Assembly (NCBI RefSeq): GCF_000193635.1
Contig: NZ_AEKT01000048.1
Coordinates: 5 to 60,338 of the forward strand
DNA length: 60,334 bases
Origin: Weissella cibaria KACC 11862
GTDB lineage: Bacteria > Bacillota > Bacilli > Lactobacillales > Lactobacillaceae
Reading direction: 5' to 3'
The notes beneath the pieces were generated by a model that made no database searches, had not been told where the DNA came from, and saw only the letters and a list, made by a program, of their open reading frames with translations. Below, in pieces: positions 8,015 to 17,718 of this stretch; position 1 is the first letter of the stretch; every line of letters starts with the position of its first letter. A program made the translations under genes and the position numbers.

Positions 8015-10837
8015 ATGCTAAATAGAGACATCTATGCGGTTGTGGACTTAGAAACAACTCGTACAACGAGCGAAACGGGCCGTATTATTCAGATTGCGGT
8101 CGCATTCGTACAAAACAAAAAAATCATTAATCAATTTTCAACATTGGTTAATCCGGGCGAGCAAATTCCCCGCAATATTATACAATTGACCGGTATCACC
8201 CAAAACATGGTAAAAGGGGCACCGTTCTTTGAAGACGTTGCAATGACACTTCATGCGATGCTACAAGGCACAATCTTTGTGGCGCACAATGTTAATTTTG
8301 ATTTACCATTTTTAAATGCAGAATTTGAACGTGTTGGGTTAACCGCTCTTAAAAGTACGGCCCTAGATACAGTGCCACTTAGTCAAATTCTTTGGCCAAC
8401 TGCACCAGGTTACCGCCTTGTCGACATGACAAATTGCTTGTCACTCGAACACAATCATCCACATCAGGCTGATAGTGATGCATTAGCAACCGGTGAATTG
8501 TTAATTGCCATCTTAAAACGGGCCGAAGGGTTACCAATGATTACGCTTCAGGCGTTAGCTGATTTGCCATTGGTCCTACCACGCGACACGAAAACCGTAT
8601 TTGAAAAAGCGTTAGCAAAAAATCAAGCAGAGCCACAACCATTACCTAGTCACTTACAAGTGATCGATAGTTTGGCGTTACGTCGTTTTTCAGAACCGGC
8701 GCCATTGGTTACTGGCAAGGCGACAAGCTATCCTGCTAAAAAGGCTGCAAAAGAGCAACTTTACGGCAAGGCGTTGGCATACCGTGAACAGCAAGCTAAG
8801 TTGATGAATGCCATTTACACGCATTACACTGAGGCTGAACTGTCAGAAACACCAGGGGAGACAGCCTTTGTTGCGGAAGCGCCAACGGGGATGGGCAAGA
8901 CGTTAGCTTATTTACTACCATACGCATACCTAGCTGATGAGCAGCGCAAGCAAGTGGTCGTCGCCGTTCCAACAATTACGTTGCAACAGCAAGTGACCGA
9001 AACAATTAATACAACATTGAAGGATATTCTGCCGTTTGAAGTTCGTGGTGCCAGTTTGAAGGGACGCACACATTATTTGAACTTGCAGAGCTTCAAGCGC
9101 GCACTCCGCGTTGATGAAGGATCAACATCTCTCCAATTTATTAAGGCGCAAATCTTAGTTTGGTTAACTGAAACGTTAACAGGTGATTTTGACGAGTTGA
9201 ACTTGATTAACCCGCAAGTCGATTTCATGGCAAAATTAGCCCAGCCAGCTAATAATCCAGCAGGATCACCTTACTACGGTCACGAGTTTAGTGAACGCCA
9301 ACACGTCTTGGCGCAAAACGCCCAATTCTTGGTCGTTAACCACGCCTACTTGGCGGAATATGCCGCTGAATTGGGTGACAGTATTGATACACCATATTTA
9401 ATTATTGATGAAGCGCAAAATTTGCCAAATGCAGTCTTAGAACAAAGTCGCCATCAATTACCATTTCAGGTTTGGTTGACCCGTGTTCAGAACGCGACAA
9501 ATTTGGTTTTGCGCGATAACGAACCTTCAATTGGCATTATTTTGAATCGGTTAGTTGGTGGGCAACAGCTCAAGTCACGTTTTCTACAGAGTCTTGAAGC
9601 ACTGTCTTCAGAGTTGCCCAAATTACAAGTGGCATTCTACCGTCGTTTCTTGCTAAACGGGCACACACCGGCAACAGAGGGCCATTACGAGGTTGAGCTA
9701 CCAATTTCTGATTTAGCCCAATTTTGGGTCGACCAAACACATCGTTTGCAAAGCATGCGACAGGCCGTACGTGATTTAGCAGACTCATTGGATTATTTGT
9801 TAGCCCAATTTAGTAACACGAAGAACGCCTTCTCACTTAGCGAACGCCAACATCTGGCTGATTTCCGTCGGTTGCTTGAAAGTATTGCGAAATACGAACA
9901 ACGTCTGACCACTTTCCAACAGGATTTGGTTGATTTCCCAGATGCAAGTGTGTTCTGGTTAACTGAAAATCAAAATCACGATAACAGTAATCTGAAGTTG
10001 AGTGGTGGGTTGTTACACACGCTTGATTTCTTTAAAGACAAAGTTTATCCGCATTTCATGCCACCAACCGTGATTGGTGCAACTTTGTTTACTTCAACAA
10101 AGTCGGGGTACCTATATGATCGGTTAAATATCGATCGTGAGACGGTTTTTGCCCGGCGTTATCCTGAAGTCTTCGATTTTGCGCACCAAGCTGAATTGGT
10201 GATGGTTGAAAATGCGCCATCGCCAACCGATGGTGGCTACGTTAGCTACTTAGCCAAGCAGTTGGTTCAGTTAACCACGACGGTGCAAGAAAACACGCTG
10301 GTATTGTTTAACTCATTAGAGACGATTCAACAGGTCTATAATCACATGCAGTCAAATCAAACGTGGCAGCAGGGCAATATGACTTTGTTGGCACAGGGGA
10401 TGACAGGTACGCGTAGTAAAATTATGAAGCGCATGGCCAATGAATCACATTTGGTTGTGCTTGGCGCGAATAGTTTTTGGGAAGGCATCGATTTGCCGGG
10501 TGACCAATTACGTTTAGTCGTGATTGCCCGCTTACCATTCGATCAACCTAATACCGTCCTCCAACGTGCTGAAGAAGCCGTTTTGATGGCACATGGTAAA
10601 CAGCCGTTCTACCAAAGTACCTTACCCAAAGCTGTCTTACGGCTGCGTCAGGGAGTAGGGCGCTTAATTCGCAAGCCGGATGACTTTGGTGCGGTTGTTA
10701 TCTATGACCCACGCATCCTAACAAAGTCGTACGGGAAGACTCTGCGAAATATGATGCCAGATCAAATGCCACAGCACGTTTCGCAAGACCGAGATGTTGT
10801 CCCTGAATTGAAGAAATTCTTTGACCAACACCGCTAA
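8015..10837 (+). CDS. dinG: DinG-family exonuclease/helicase-like protein
   Basis: A 940-residue fusion of an N-terminal DEDDh 3'-5' exonuclease and a C-terminal DinG/Rad3-type superfamily 2 ATPase. Exonuclease residues are Asp11 and Glu13 (DLETT), Asp96 (HNVNFD), His150 and Asp155. The Walker A motif APTGMGKT is at 289-296, the DEAH-type box reads IIDEAQN near 465, and motif VI is QGVGRLIR near 875. The four cysteines of the Fe-S cluster seen in E. coli DinG are not evident, as in other Firmicutes homologues, which act mainly as a nuclease. The ribosome binding site AGAAGG at 7994-7999 is rather far (15 bases) from the ATG. It opens the dinG-ypmB-asnS-dnaD cluster. Confidence 0.95.
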   Translation: MLNRDIYAVVDLETTRTTSETGRIIQIAVAFVQNKKIINQFSTLVNPGEQIPRNIIQLTGITQNMVKGAPFFEDVAMTLHAMLQGTIFVAHNVNFDLPFLNAEFERVGLTALKSTALDTVPLSQILWPTAPGYRLVDMTNCLSLEHNHPHQADSDALATGELLIAILKRAEGLPMITLQALADLPLVLPRDTKTVFEKALAKNQAEPQPLPSHLQVIDSLALRRFSEPAPLVTGKATSYPAKKAAKEQLYGKALAYREQQAKLMNAIYTHYTEAELSETPGETAFVAEAPTGMGKTLAYLLPYAYLADEQRKQVVVAVPTITLQQQVTETINTTLKDILPFEVRGASLKGRTHYLNLQSFKRALRVDEGSTSLQFIKAQILVWLTETLTGDFDELNLINPQVDFMAKLAQPANNPAGSPYYGHEFSERQHVLAQNAQFLVVNHAYLAEYAAELGDSIDTPYLIIDEAQNLPNAVLEQSRHQLPFQVWLTRVQNATNLVLRDNEPSIGIILNRLVGGQQLKSRFLQSLEALSSELPKLQVAFYRRFLLNGHTPATEGHYEVELPISDLAQFWVDQTHRLQSMRQAVRDLADSLDYLLAQFSNTKNAFSLSERQHLADFRRLLESIAKYEQRLTTFQQDLVDFPDASVFWLTENQNHDNSNLKLSGGLLHTLDFFKDKVYPHFMPPTVIGATLFTSTKSGYLYDRLNIDRETVFARRYPEVFDFAHQAELVMVENAPSPTDGGYVSYLAKQLVQLTTTVQENTLVLFNSLETIQQVYNHMQSNQTWQQGNMTLLAQGMTGTRSKIMKRMANESHLVVLGANSFWEGIDLPGDQLRLVVIARLPFDQPNTVLQRAEEAVLMAHGKQPFYQSTLPKAVLRLRQGVGRLIRKPDDFGAVVIYDPRILTKSYGKTLRNMMPDQMPQHVSQDRDVVPELKKFFDQHR

Positions 10838-10900
10838 TATTGGTAAAGTAATAGATGATTTTGTTTTGCATTGACAAAACAGCTAAAGGAGCCACGTAAG

Positions 10901-11413
10901 ATGGAGATGCGTACAATGTCCCGTTCTCGGCGTCGTGGCCACGGTCGGCGTTGGCTGATTGGCTTAATCGTTGTTCTGGTGCTTATCGCAGGTGGTGCAA
11001 CTATTGCGTCAATTGCGCTACGTCCCGTGAATACTGCGCGGGAACGTGTGACGGAATTGGCGATTAAGCGAAATAAGATCACCTCAGCAACTCAATTTTT
11101 CCGAGTTTCTCGACAACATACGTACTACAGTGTGATTGGTGAGAATAAACAGCATCAAGAAATTGGCGTCATTGTTAAGGATAAGTCGAAAAAGATAACA
11201 ACCGTTCAAATGAAGAATGGCTTATCTGCTGCTGAGGTGCGTAATCTCGTTAAATCAAAATATCAGCCAAAGCGAATTACCAGTTTGGGCCTAGCCATTT
11301 ATGAGCAGGTCCCAGTTTGGGAAGTAACCTTTACTGATAGGCAAGGTAATCTTAATTTAATTACCTTCCAATTCTCGGATGGAAAAGCAGTTCGAACCAT
11401 CCAACACTTATAA
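10901..11413 (+). CDS. YpmB-like membrane-anchored DUF5590 protein
   Basis: A 170-residue protein with a short arginine-rich cytoplasmic start (about 1-18), one transmembrane helix (about 19-42), and an extracellular region of two PepSY-like repeats including HTYYSVIGENKQHQEIGVIV and LAIYEQVPVWEVTFTDRQGN. The ATG at 10901 is chosen because AAAGGA lies 10 bases upstream; a TTG at 10871 has no such support. Its position between dinG and asnS is the same as ypmB in Bacillus. Function unknown; surface location is inferred from topology. Confidence 0.85.
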   Translation: MEMRTMSRSRRRGHGRRWLIGLIVVLVLIAGGATIASIALRPVNTARERVTELAIKRNKITSATQFFRVSRQHTYYSVIGENKQHQEIGVIVKDKSKKITTVQMKNGLSAAEVRNLVKSKYQPKRITSLGLAIYEQVPVWEVTFTDRQGNLNLITFQFSDGKAVRTIQHL

Positions 11414-11442
11414 GTTGATATTAATTAAGGGAGTTCATAGAG

Positions 11443-12738
11443 ATGGATACAATTCGCATTGAAGACGCGAAAAACTATGTCGACCAAGAAGTTCGTCTAG
11501 GCGCTTGGTTACGTAACAAGCGTGGTTCAGGTAAGATGCAATTCTTGCAATTACGTGATGGTACGGCCTTCTTCCAAGGTGTTGTTTCAAAGGAAGCAGT
11601 TGGTGAAGAAATCTTCGCCAAGGCTAAGGCTTTGACACAAGAAACAAGCATGTACTTGATTGGAACGATTCGTGAAGACGAACGTTCACCATTCGGATAC
11701 GAAATGCAAGTTAAGGATTTGACGGTAGTTGGTGAATCTGATGGTTATCCAATCACGCCAAAGGAGCACGGTACTGATTTCTTGATGGATCACCGTCACT
11801 TGTACCTACGTCACATCCAACCATTTGCAGTTTTGCGTATTCGTAATACAATCATTGCTGCAACTTATGAATTCTTCAACAAGGAAGGCTTCGTCAAGAT
11901 TGATTCACCAATTTTGACAGGTTCAGCTCCTGAAGGTACGACCGAATTGTTCCACACGGAATACTTCGATACGGATGCCTACATGTCACAAACTGGTCAA
12001 TTGTATGCCGAAGCAGGCGCAATGGCCTTTGGACGTGTCTTCACATTTGGACCAACGTTCCGTGCCGAGAAGTCAAAGACGCGTCGTCACTTAACTGAGT
12101 TCTGGATGATTGAGCCTGAAATGGCCTGGATGACACAAGATGACTCATTGGAAGTGCAAGAACGCTACATTGCCTACTTGATTCAAGCTGTTTTGGATCG
12201 TAACCAATACGAATTGGACTTGTTGGGTCGTGACAAGGAGTTGTTGCAATCATACACACAACTTCCTTATCCACGTGTTTCATACGATGACGCTATCAAG
12301 CTTTTGCAAGAAAACGACTTTGACGTTGAGTGGGGTGTTGACTTTGGTTCACCTGAAGAAACATTCTTGGCTAACCACTTTGCAAAGCCAGTCTTTATCA
12401 CAAACTTCCCTAAGGAAATTAAGGCCTTCTACATGAAGCGCCACCCTGATCGTGACGACGTCGTTATCTCAGCTGACCTTTTGGCACCTGAAGGATACGG
12501 AGAAATCATTGGTGGATCTGAGCGTGATACAGATTACGATTACCTTGAGCAACGTATCAAGGAACAAGGTTTGGATTTGAAGGAATACTCATGGTACTTG
12601 GACTTGCGTAAGTATGGTTCTGTGCCACACTCAGGCTTCGGTCTTGGTCTAGAACGTGCTGTCACTTGGATTACTGGTGAAGAGCACATTCGTGAGGCAA
12701 TTCCATTCCCACGCACGATGAACCGTTTGTGGCCATAA
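11443..12738 (+). CDS. asnS: Asparaginyl-tRNA synthetase
   Basis: Class IIb aminoacyl-tRNA synthetase charging tRNA-Asn. The 431 residues hold an N-terminal OB-fold anticodon-binding domain (about 15-105), motif 2 with [20 protein letters not shown] (about 204-223), and motif 3 with [10 protein letters not shown] near 400. The ending [13 protein letters not shown] is characteristic of AsnRS and separates it from AspRS. AAGGGAG at 11427-11433 precedes the ATG. Synonymous codon choice looks strongly biased (TTG for Leu, CGT for Arg), as expected of a highly expressed gene. No T-box leader is seen; it follows ypmB by 29 bases. Confidence 0.98.
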   Translation: MDTIRIEDAKNYVDQEVRLGAWLRNKRGSGKMQFLQLRDGTAFFQGVVSKEAVGEEIFAKAKALTQETSMYLIGTIREDERSPFGYEMQVKDLTVVGESDGYPITPKEHGTDFLMDHRHLYLRHIQPFAVLRIRNTIIAATYEFFNKEGFVKIDSPILTGSAPEGTTELFHTEYFDTDAYMSQTGQLYAEAGAMAFGRVFTFGPTFRAEKSKTRRHLTEFWMIEPEMAWMTQDDSLEVQERYIAYLIQAVLDRNQYELDLLGRDKELLQSYTQLPYPRVSYDDAIKLLQENDFDVEWGVDFGSPEETFLANHFAKPVFITNFPKEIKAFYMKRHPDRDDVVISADLLAPEGYGEIIGGSERDTDYDYLEQRIKEQGLDLKEYSWYLDLRKYGSVPHSGFGLGLERAVTWITGEEHIREAIPFPRTMNRLWP

Positions 12739-12753
12739 GCTAAAAATAAACCT

Positions 12754-12786
12754 AAAAAACCGGTACAATAACTGTATCGGTTTTTT
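12754..12786 (+). terminator. Terminator after asnS
   Basis: AAAACCGGTACA and TGTATCGGTTTT form a hairpin with one G-U pair, followed by T residues. dnaD starts 43 bases later, so some readthrough or a separate promoter is needed. Confidence 0.8.
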
Positions 12787-12828
12787 AATCACAGATATTA
12801 CTGCATAAAACGCGAAGGGAGACCGTTA

Positions 12829-13569
12829 ATGACAACAGAACTAAATTGGACGGCCTACCTAAAAGCTGGCCAGACAACAATTAGTAACTATCTATTACAG
12901 CATTATCGCGACCTTGGGATGAGTAACGATGAATTTTTAGTTTTCGTACAAACCAAAGCCGGTATCGATCATGGCGAATTAGAACCCAGTACAACAAAAA
13001 TTGGCGAAGCGCTTGGCTGGGAACCGCAACTTGTATTTGGGCACCTGGAATCATTACGTGCAAAAGGCTTGGTTAAATTCGTGAGCGTTCGCGACGGTAG
13101 TGGGCGAGTGACAACCCAACTTGATTTTGAACCTTTGTATACACAATTAATGCGTATTACAGGTGGGACAAAGCAAGCGGCTGCACAACGGGTTGAAGCC
13201 CAAGGTGAACCAGCCCAAACCAAGGATGATTTGAGTCGAGCAACGATTTACAACCTGATTGAACAAGAATTTGGCCGGCCATTAAGTCAAATGGAAATGG
13301 AAACGGTTAAAAACTGGTTTGATGTTGATCATTTCCAGCCCGAATTCATCAAAGCAGCCGTGCAGGAAGCTGTTTTGAATGCAGCCTTAAACTTACGTTA
13401 TATCGAAACCATTTTGGTCGCTTGGCAAAAAAAGAACTACCATTCAATTAAAGAGGTTCGCCAAGAACGACAAAAACGCTCACAATTTAAGCAACTTAAT
13501 CAAGAAGAACGCGTCAACATTCCAACCGATGTTGATATTCTTAACACTGATTGGTCGCAATTTAAGTAA
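12829..13569 (+). CDS. dnaD: DnaD primosome protein
   Basis: Replication initiation protein that, with DnaB and DnaI, helps load the replicative helicase at oriC and at restart sites. The 246 residues have an N-terminal winged-helix DDBH1 domain (about 1-110) and a C-terminal DDBH2 domain (about 125-215). The family motif YIETILVAW is near 190-198. AAGGGAG at 12815-12821 lies 7 bases before the ATG. Its place after asnS matches Bacillus and other Firmicutes. The nth gene that often follows is absent here. Confidence 0.94.
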   Translation: MTTELNWTAYLKAGQTTISNYLLQHYRDLGMSNDEFLVFVQTKAGIDHGELEPSTTKIGEALGWEPQLVFGHLESLRAKGLVKFVSVRDGSGRVTTQLDFEPLYTQLMRITGGTKQAAAQRVEAQGEPAQTKDDLSRATIYNLIEQEFGRPLSQMEMETVKNWFDVDHFQPEFIKAAVQEAVLNAALNLRYIETILVAWQKKNYHSIKEVRQERQKRSQFKQLNQEERVNIPTDVDILNTDWSQFK

Positions 13570-13572
13570 CAG

Positions 13573-13606
13573 AAAAGCCCTTTGGAAATATTCCAAAGGG
13601 CTTTTT
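13573..13606. terminator. Bidirectional terminator between dnaD and the PBP1A gene
   Basis: Perfect 15-bp arms (13573-13587 and 13591-13605) around a 3-base loop, A-rich on one side and T-rich on the other. It serves two convergent genes and ends 3 bases from the PBP stop codon. Confidence 0.92.
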
Positions 13607-13608
13607 CA

Positions 13609-15945
13609 TTATCTTGAACTTTCTCGCGTCGCAGGTGCGCTACTGCTTGAAGCAGGCTGCGTTGATGACGCACTTGAACTTGGTGCATTCGAACTGCTAC
13701 TTGCGGGTTGTGATTCGCTGTGAGAAGCACTTGATTCAACTTGTGAAGATGAGGTGCTTCGTTCTTCGGCACTTGATTCACTCGAAGAAGTAGGGGTTTC
13801 GCTTGCTGGTTGCTCTGTAGAGCTTTCAACTGGTGCAACCGATTGTTGAACAGTTTGTTGTTCACGTTGGACAGTTGGCGTGCGCGTTGTTGAAACAGCG
13901 CCTGTACCACCAATTGTCTTTTCGTTGGCCACATCAGCACCGACTACTTGGTATTCCTTGATACCATTGACCGTTACTTGACGGACGGTATCCGGCATCG
14001 TCCAATCAGAACCATCATCGCCACCCGACATAACATAATCCATCAAGGCTTTGTAAGCGTGAAGGGCAACGTATTGTTCTTCACCCTCAGCCAAGTAGTG
14101 GCCAGGCTCGTCTGGTTGATCATATCCAGTCCAAACTGAAATCGAAGCTGACTTGGTAAAGCCGGTGAACCAGGTATCGTGGGCTGCACCATCGGGAACA
14201 TCAGCACCATCTGCATAACCAACAACACCAGTCTTACCAGCTTGACTATAGGCATTCGTATTGATCATCTTGGCATATGAGTCGGTAATAACTGACTTCA
14301 TCATATTTGTTAACATGAAGGCCGTTGATGACTTCATCGCTGTTGAGCCGTCAGCCTTGTAGTCTTTCACAACGCCACTTTGTTCAGTAATCTTCGAAAT
14401 GTATTGTGGCTTATAATAAGTACCACCGTTGGCAAACGCTGCATAAGCGGCAGCCAATTGTTCTGAAGATACGTCGATTCCAATGGCACTTGAACCAACC
14501 AACTTATCAGCCGGATAATCAATACCCAATTTCTTCAAGAATTCACTCGACTTAGTATAACCAACCTCTTGCAACGTGCGGATAGCCGGTAGGTTACGTG
14601 ATTGCGCCAATGCATAACGCATGGTCATCGATCCCATGAACTTGTGATCCCAGTCATTCGGCTGAATATTTGTGCCAGGGTAGGTGTACGGTGTGTCCAA
14701 AACTAAGTGATTAGTTGACCAACCTAGGTTTTCAACCGCGGGACCATAGTCAACAATTGGCTTAGCGTTTGATCCAGATGACCGCACTGTATTTGTTGCG
14801 TGGTTTATACCTTGTAAGGTCTTTAAGTTACGACCACCGAGTTGCGCGATAACTTTACCGTTGTTTGGATCAGTTACCGTCATACCGACTTGCATATCAT
14901 CATCTTTCCAGTTGACATAGTCAGCTGTGTTACCAATGGCGTACGCACGATCTTGTACTTTTTGGTTCAAATTCGTTTGAACGGTCAGACCATCTTTGTT
15001 CACGTCGTAGCCAAGTTTCTTAATTTCGGCCAACGTTGACATGATGTACGCATCATCAACCTTTGCTTCTTCATCTTGAGTTGAACTAGAAGGGTGGGTC
15101 GTCATCAAACCATCAGTCACAGGTAATGCCATATACTTCTTGGCTTGAGCTTGCGTAATCACGTTGTTTTGCGCCATTGCTTCCAAGACTTCATCACGAC
15201 GTGCCTTGGCACCCTTTGGATTGACGTAAGGGTCATAACCAGAAGGAGATTGTGGTAATCCAGCCAACAAGGCCATTTGTGGCGTTGATAAGTTCTTTAA
15301 ATCCTTACCGAAATAGTATTCAGCGGCAGTTTTCATACCGTAAACACCGTTACCCATGTAAACCTTGTTCATATAAAGCGTTAAAATTTGATTTTTTGAA
15401 TATTCTTTTTCTAGCTTCAGCGCCAACCAAGCTTCTTGGGCCTTACGTTTAATCGTTTGATCACTTGCAGCCGTTGAGAAAGCGGTCAATTTAATCAATT
15501 GTTGCGTTAATGTTGAACCACCTTGGAGACCAAGTGATGACCCAGTAAAGTTGGCAAATGCTGCCCCTAAAATACGGCGGGGATCCACCCCGTGGTGCTT
15601 ATAGAAGCGTCGGTCTTCAATTGAAACCACCGCCATGCGCATCTCTTTGGGAATCTCTGATTGCTTAGCCATCTCGCGCTTGCTACCTGTTGTGTAGAAA
15701 ACGTTACCGTCTGCATCAAGTAGTTGCGTCTGAGATGTGCCGACTAAGGCAGAGTTGGTGATTTTTGGAGCAGATGAAGCGTAGTAAGCGAATACGCCTG
15801 CGCCACCTAATGCACCAACGACGCCCAATGTTGCGAGCGTTAAGATAGTATATTTTGCATATCGCTTGGCCTTTGAACTATTTTTCTTAGGCTGTTTGCG
15901 GGATGTCTGAGCATTACGCTGCACACGGGACATCTCTTCTGTCAT
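13609..15945 (-). CDS. pbp1A: Class A penicillin-binding protein 1A
   Basis: Bifunctional peptidoglycan synthase of 778 residues. A basic cytoplasmic start is followed by a membrane anchor (about 32-57). The GT51 glycosyltransferase domain (about 75-255) has catalytic Glu110 in SIEDRRFYKHHG and GGSTLTQQL at 142-150. The transpeptidase domain has Ser392 (SNAK), SRN at 449-451 and KTG at 571-573. A serine/threonine/glutamate-rich low-complexity tail of about 90 residues ends the protein, as in other lactic acid bacteria. AAGGAG precedes the ATG. It lies 18 bases after recU, the conserved recU-pbp pair, and is extracellular apart from its N-terminus. Confidence 0.96.
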   Translation of the reverse strand: MTEEMSRVQRNAQTSRKQPKKNSSKAKRYAKYTILTLATLGVVGALGGAGVFAYYASSAPKITNSALVGTSQTQLLDADGNVFYTTGSKREMAKQSEIPKEMRMAVVSIEDRRFYKHHGVDPRRILGAAFANFTGSSLGLQGGSTLTQQLIKLTAFSTAASDQTIKRKAQEAWLALKLEKEYSKNQILTLYMNKVYMGNGVYGMKTAAEYYFGKDLKNLSTPQMALLAGLPQSPSGYDPYVNPKGAKARRDEVLEAMAQNNVITQAQAKKYMALPVTDGLMTTHPSSSTQDEEAKVDDAYIMSTLAEIKKLGYDVNKDGLTVQTNLNQKVQDRAYAIGNTADYVNWKDDDMQVGMTVTDPNNGKVIAQLGGRNLKTLQGINHATNTVRSSGSNAKPIVDYGPAVENLGWSTNHLVLDTPYTYPGTNIQPNDWDHKFMGSMTMRYALAQSRNLPAIRTLQEVGYTKSSEFLKKLGIDYPADKLVGSSAIGIDVSSEQLAAAYAAFANGGTYYKPQYISKITEQSGVVKDYKADGSTAMKSSTAFMLTNMMKSVITDSYAKMINTNAYSQAGKTGVVGYADGADVPDGAAHDTWFTGFTKSASISVWTGYDQPDEPGHYLAEGEEQYVALHAYKALMDYVMSGGDDGSDWTMPDTVRQVTVNGIKEYQVVGADVANEKTIGGTGAVSTTRTPTVQREQQTVQQSVAPVESSTEQPASETPTSSSESSAEERSTSSSQVESSASHSESQPASSSSNAPSSSASSTQPASSSSAPATRESSR

Positions 15946-15963
15946 AACGAAAGTTCTCCTTAC

Positions 15964-16566
15964 TTAGTTACGTTGATTAAGCAGTTCATCGACAGCGACA
16001 AGGTAAGGGGTCGTGGGGTTGATTCCCAACGGCACCTGCGCACCTTGCGCGACAATGACATCATATGGTATTGATTTACGCGCCGTCTCTTGCGCGTCCC
16101 AGTAGTCAAATAACAGCTGGGCCCAAATTACGTACGTCTCACGCAATGTTGTAAATCGAATAATCATAAAGGCCAGGCCTTCTGAAGCGACCACCTGCTT
16201 TAAATGCTTAATCTGATGTTCATGGACGTTTTTCAATGGAAAAGAGCGTTTGTTAGTTGTTTCTTTTGCATCGAAATCAATATAACGGCCGTGATAAACA
16301 CCATTATAATCAGTTGTTGAAGCCTGGCGAAAGTAAGCTTCAGTAATCTTGGCAGCCGAACGAGCGGGGTAGCTCACGTTTACGATTTGAATCGGCGTCG
16401 GTTTCTTATGAATAACCGCCTGACCGGAAACTAAATAAAACTGATTAGCATCATTTAAATCACCTTCAAGCGACATACCACGATTACTTTGCGAACTTGA
16501 TTTTGCCACCGGCTTCGCAAACGCACTTGCATCAAAGCGGCGTCCATTTGGATAATTAAAAGCCAT
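15964..16566 (-). CDS. recU: Holliday junction resolvase RecU
   Basis: Endonuclease of the Gram-positive RecU family that resolves recombination intermediates and aids chromosome segregation. The 200 residues include the conserved start NYPNGRRFD, the SNRGMSLEGDLN segment near 46-57, the metal-binding DFDAKET near 97-103, and the LKNVHEHQIKHL stretch that follows. CAGGAG lies before the ATG. It is co-transcribed with PBP1A, as in Bacillus, and is divergent from ypsA. Confidence 0.96.
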   Translation of the reverse strand: MAFNYPNGRRFDASAFAKPVAKSSSQSNRGMSLEGDLNDANQFYLVSGQAVIHKKPTPIQIVNVSYPARSAAKITEAYFRQASTTDYNGVYHGRYIDFDAKETTNKRSFPLKNVHEHQIKHLKQVVASEGLAFMIIRFTTLRETYVIWAQLLFDYWDAQETARKSIPYDVIVAQGAQVPLGINPTTPYLVAVDELLNQRN

Positions 16567-16666
16567 TTCGTACTCCTGCGTCTTAAGGTATCCTTAGTAT
16601 TATACCAAAACAAACAAGATACTAACAATAGGACTAAAACGAAACCTAAATATATGGAGGTACACC

Positions 16667-17230
16667 ATGGATCGCATTTGGATGACTGGCTTCCGCAGTT
16701 ATGAGCTAGGGGTAAATGGGGCCAAAGACCCTAAGCTAGCTGTGATTAAATTTGCCATTGAGCGATTATTACGGACAAGTATTGAAGACGGAGCGGACTG
16801 GCTGATTACAGGCGGTCAAATGGGCATTGAACAATGGGCTATTGAAGTCGCACTTGACCTACAAGCGACGGATTATCCCGAGTTTCAAATTGCATTAATG
16901 ACCCCATTTGCCAAATTTGGCGCGCAGTGGAATGAAAACAACCAAGAAAAGTTGAACCAGCTAAAAAGTCGTGTCAATTTTAGCAGCACTGTTCACCAAG
17001 GCGATTTCGGTGGACGGGCACAAATGCAGGCTTATCAGCGGTTCATGTTGACCCACACTGATAAAGGTATTATTTTCTTCGACGAAGAAGCAACTGAATC
17101 AAAAGCCCGTTACGATGACACCGCCATGCGCGAATATGCTGAAAACTTTGATTATCCGGTTACCCGCATTGATTTAGACCGGTTACAAGACTATGCAACT
17201 GAATATCAAGACTTGCAATGGGATAACTGA
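16667..17230 (+). CDS. ypsA: YpsA-like DUF1273 (SLOG superfamily) protein
   Basis: A 187-residue cytoplasmic protein. The N-terminal WMTGFRSYELGV and the glycine-rich ITGGQMGIEQWAIEVALDL near 46-64 mark the SLOG/LOG-like Rossmann fold, which probably binds a nucleotide or NAD-type ligand. FAKFGAQWNENNQEK and IIFFDEEATESKARY match the rest of the YpsA family. GGAGG at 16656-16660 precedes the ATG. In Bacillus, ypsA also neighbours gpsB and has been linked to cell division. The actual ligand is unknown. Confidence 0.9.
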   Translation: MDRIWMTGFRSYELGVNGAKDPKLAVIKFAIERLLRTSIEDGADWLITGGQMGIEQWAIEVALDLQATDYPEFQIALMTPFAKFGAQWNENNQEKLNQLKSRVNFSSTVHQGDFGGRAQMQAYQRFMLTHTDKGIIFFDEEATESKARYDDTAMREYAENFDYPVTRIDLDRLQDYATEYQDLQWDN

Positions 17231-17261
17231 TAAGTTGTTAAGAAATCTTCATAAACTGGTT

Positions 17262-17290
17262 TTGTCATGACGCCTAAAAACTGGTAAACT
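17262..17290 (+). promoter_or_regulatory. Promoter of gpsB
   Basis: TTGTCA at 17262-17267, a 17-base spacer, then TAAACT at 17285-17290 with an upstream TGG. A good sigma-A promoter located just after the ypsA stop. Confidence 0.75.
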
Positions 17291-17322
17291 AGATTTATGA
17301 ACTAAACGGAGGAGTCCAAGTG

Positions 17323-17703
17323 ATGGAAAATGTTCTACACAACCGCGAAGAAATCCTGAATAAGGAATTTAAGAAGACACGTATCGGTGCCGGATACGAC
17401 ATGACAGATGTTGATGCCTTTTTGGACGAAATTATGACGGATTACCAAGCGTTCCAAAACAACATTAATGAGTTGTCGACGCAAAACGACAAGTTAAAGG
17501 CACAAGTTGCAGAACTAACGAAACAAGTTAGCGCTTCAGCTACGGCACCTAAGGCTACACCAGCTGCGCCAACGGCAAACACGAACATGGATATCTTGAA
17601 GCGTTTGTCTAATTTGGAACGTCGCGTCTTTGGTACACCAACGGAACCAGCTGCACCTCTTTCAACTTCTGTTGAAGAAAAGGCTACACAATCGGCCGAA
17701 TAG
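17323..17703 (+). CDS. gpsB: Cell division regulator GpsB (DivIVA family)
   Basis: Small cytoplasmic protein of 126 residues that links the membrane to penicillin-binding proteins at the septum. The N-terminal DivIVA-like domain (EILNKEFKKTRIGAGYDMTD, then VDAFLDEIMTDYQAF) is followed by a coiled coil (about 35-65), a Thr/Pro/Ala-rich linker and a short C-terminal helix with LKRLSNLERRVFG. ATG 17323 is 8 bases from GGAGGAG (17308-17314); a GTG directly before it is possible but closer than usual. A class A PBP is encoded nearby, which suits its known partners. Confidence 0.95.
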   Translation: MENVLHNREEILNKEFKKTRIGAGYDMTDVDAFLDEIMTDYQAFQNNINELSTQNDKLKAQVAELTKQVSASATAPKATPAAPTANTNMDILKRLSNLERRVFGTPTEPAAPLSTSVEEKATQSAE

Positions 17704-17706
17704 GTG

Positions 17707-17712
17707 TATAAT
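17707..17712 (+). promoter_or_regulatory. -10 box of rnpB
   Basis: TATAAT lies immediately after the gpsB stop codon and about 6-11 bases before the expected 5' end of RNase P RNA. No convincing -35 is seen inside the gpsB end. Confidence 0.5.
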
Positions 17713-17718
17713 AAGTAA

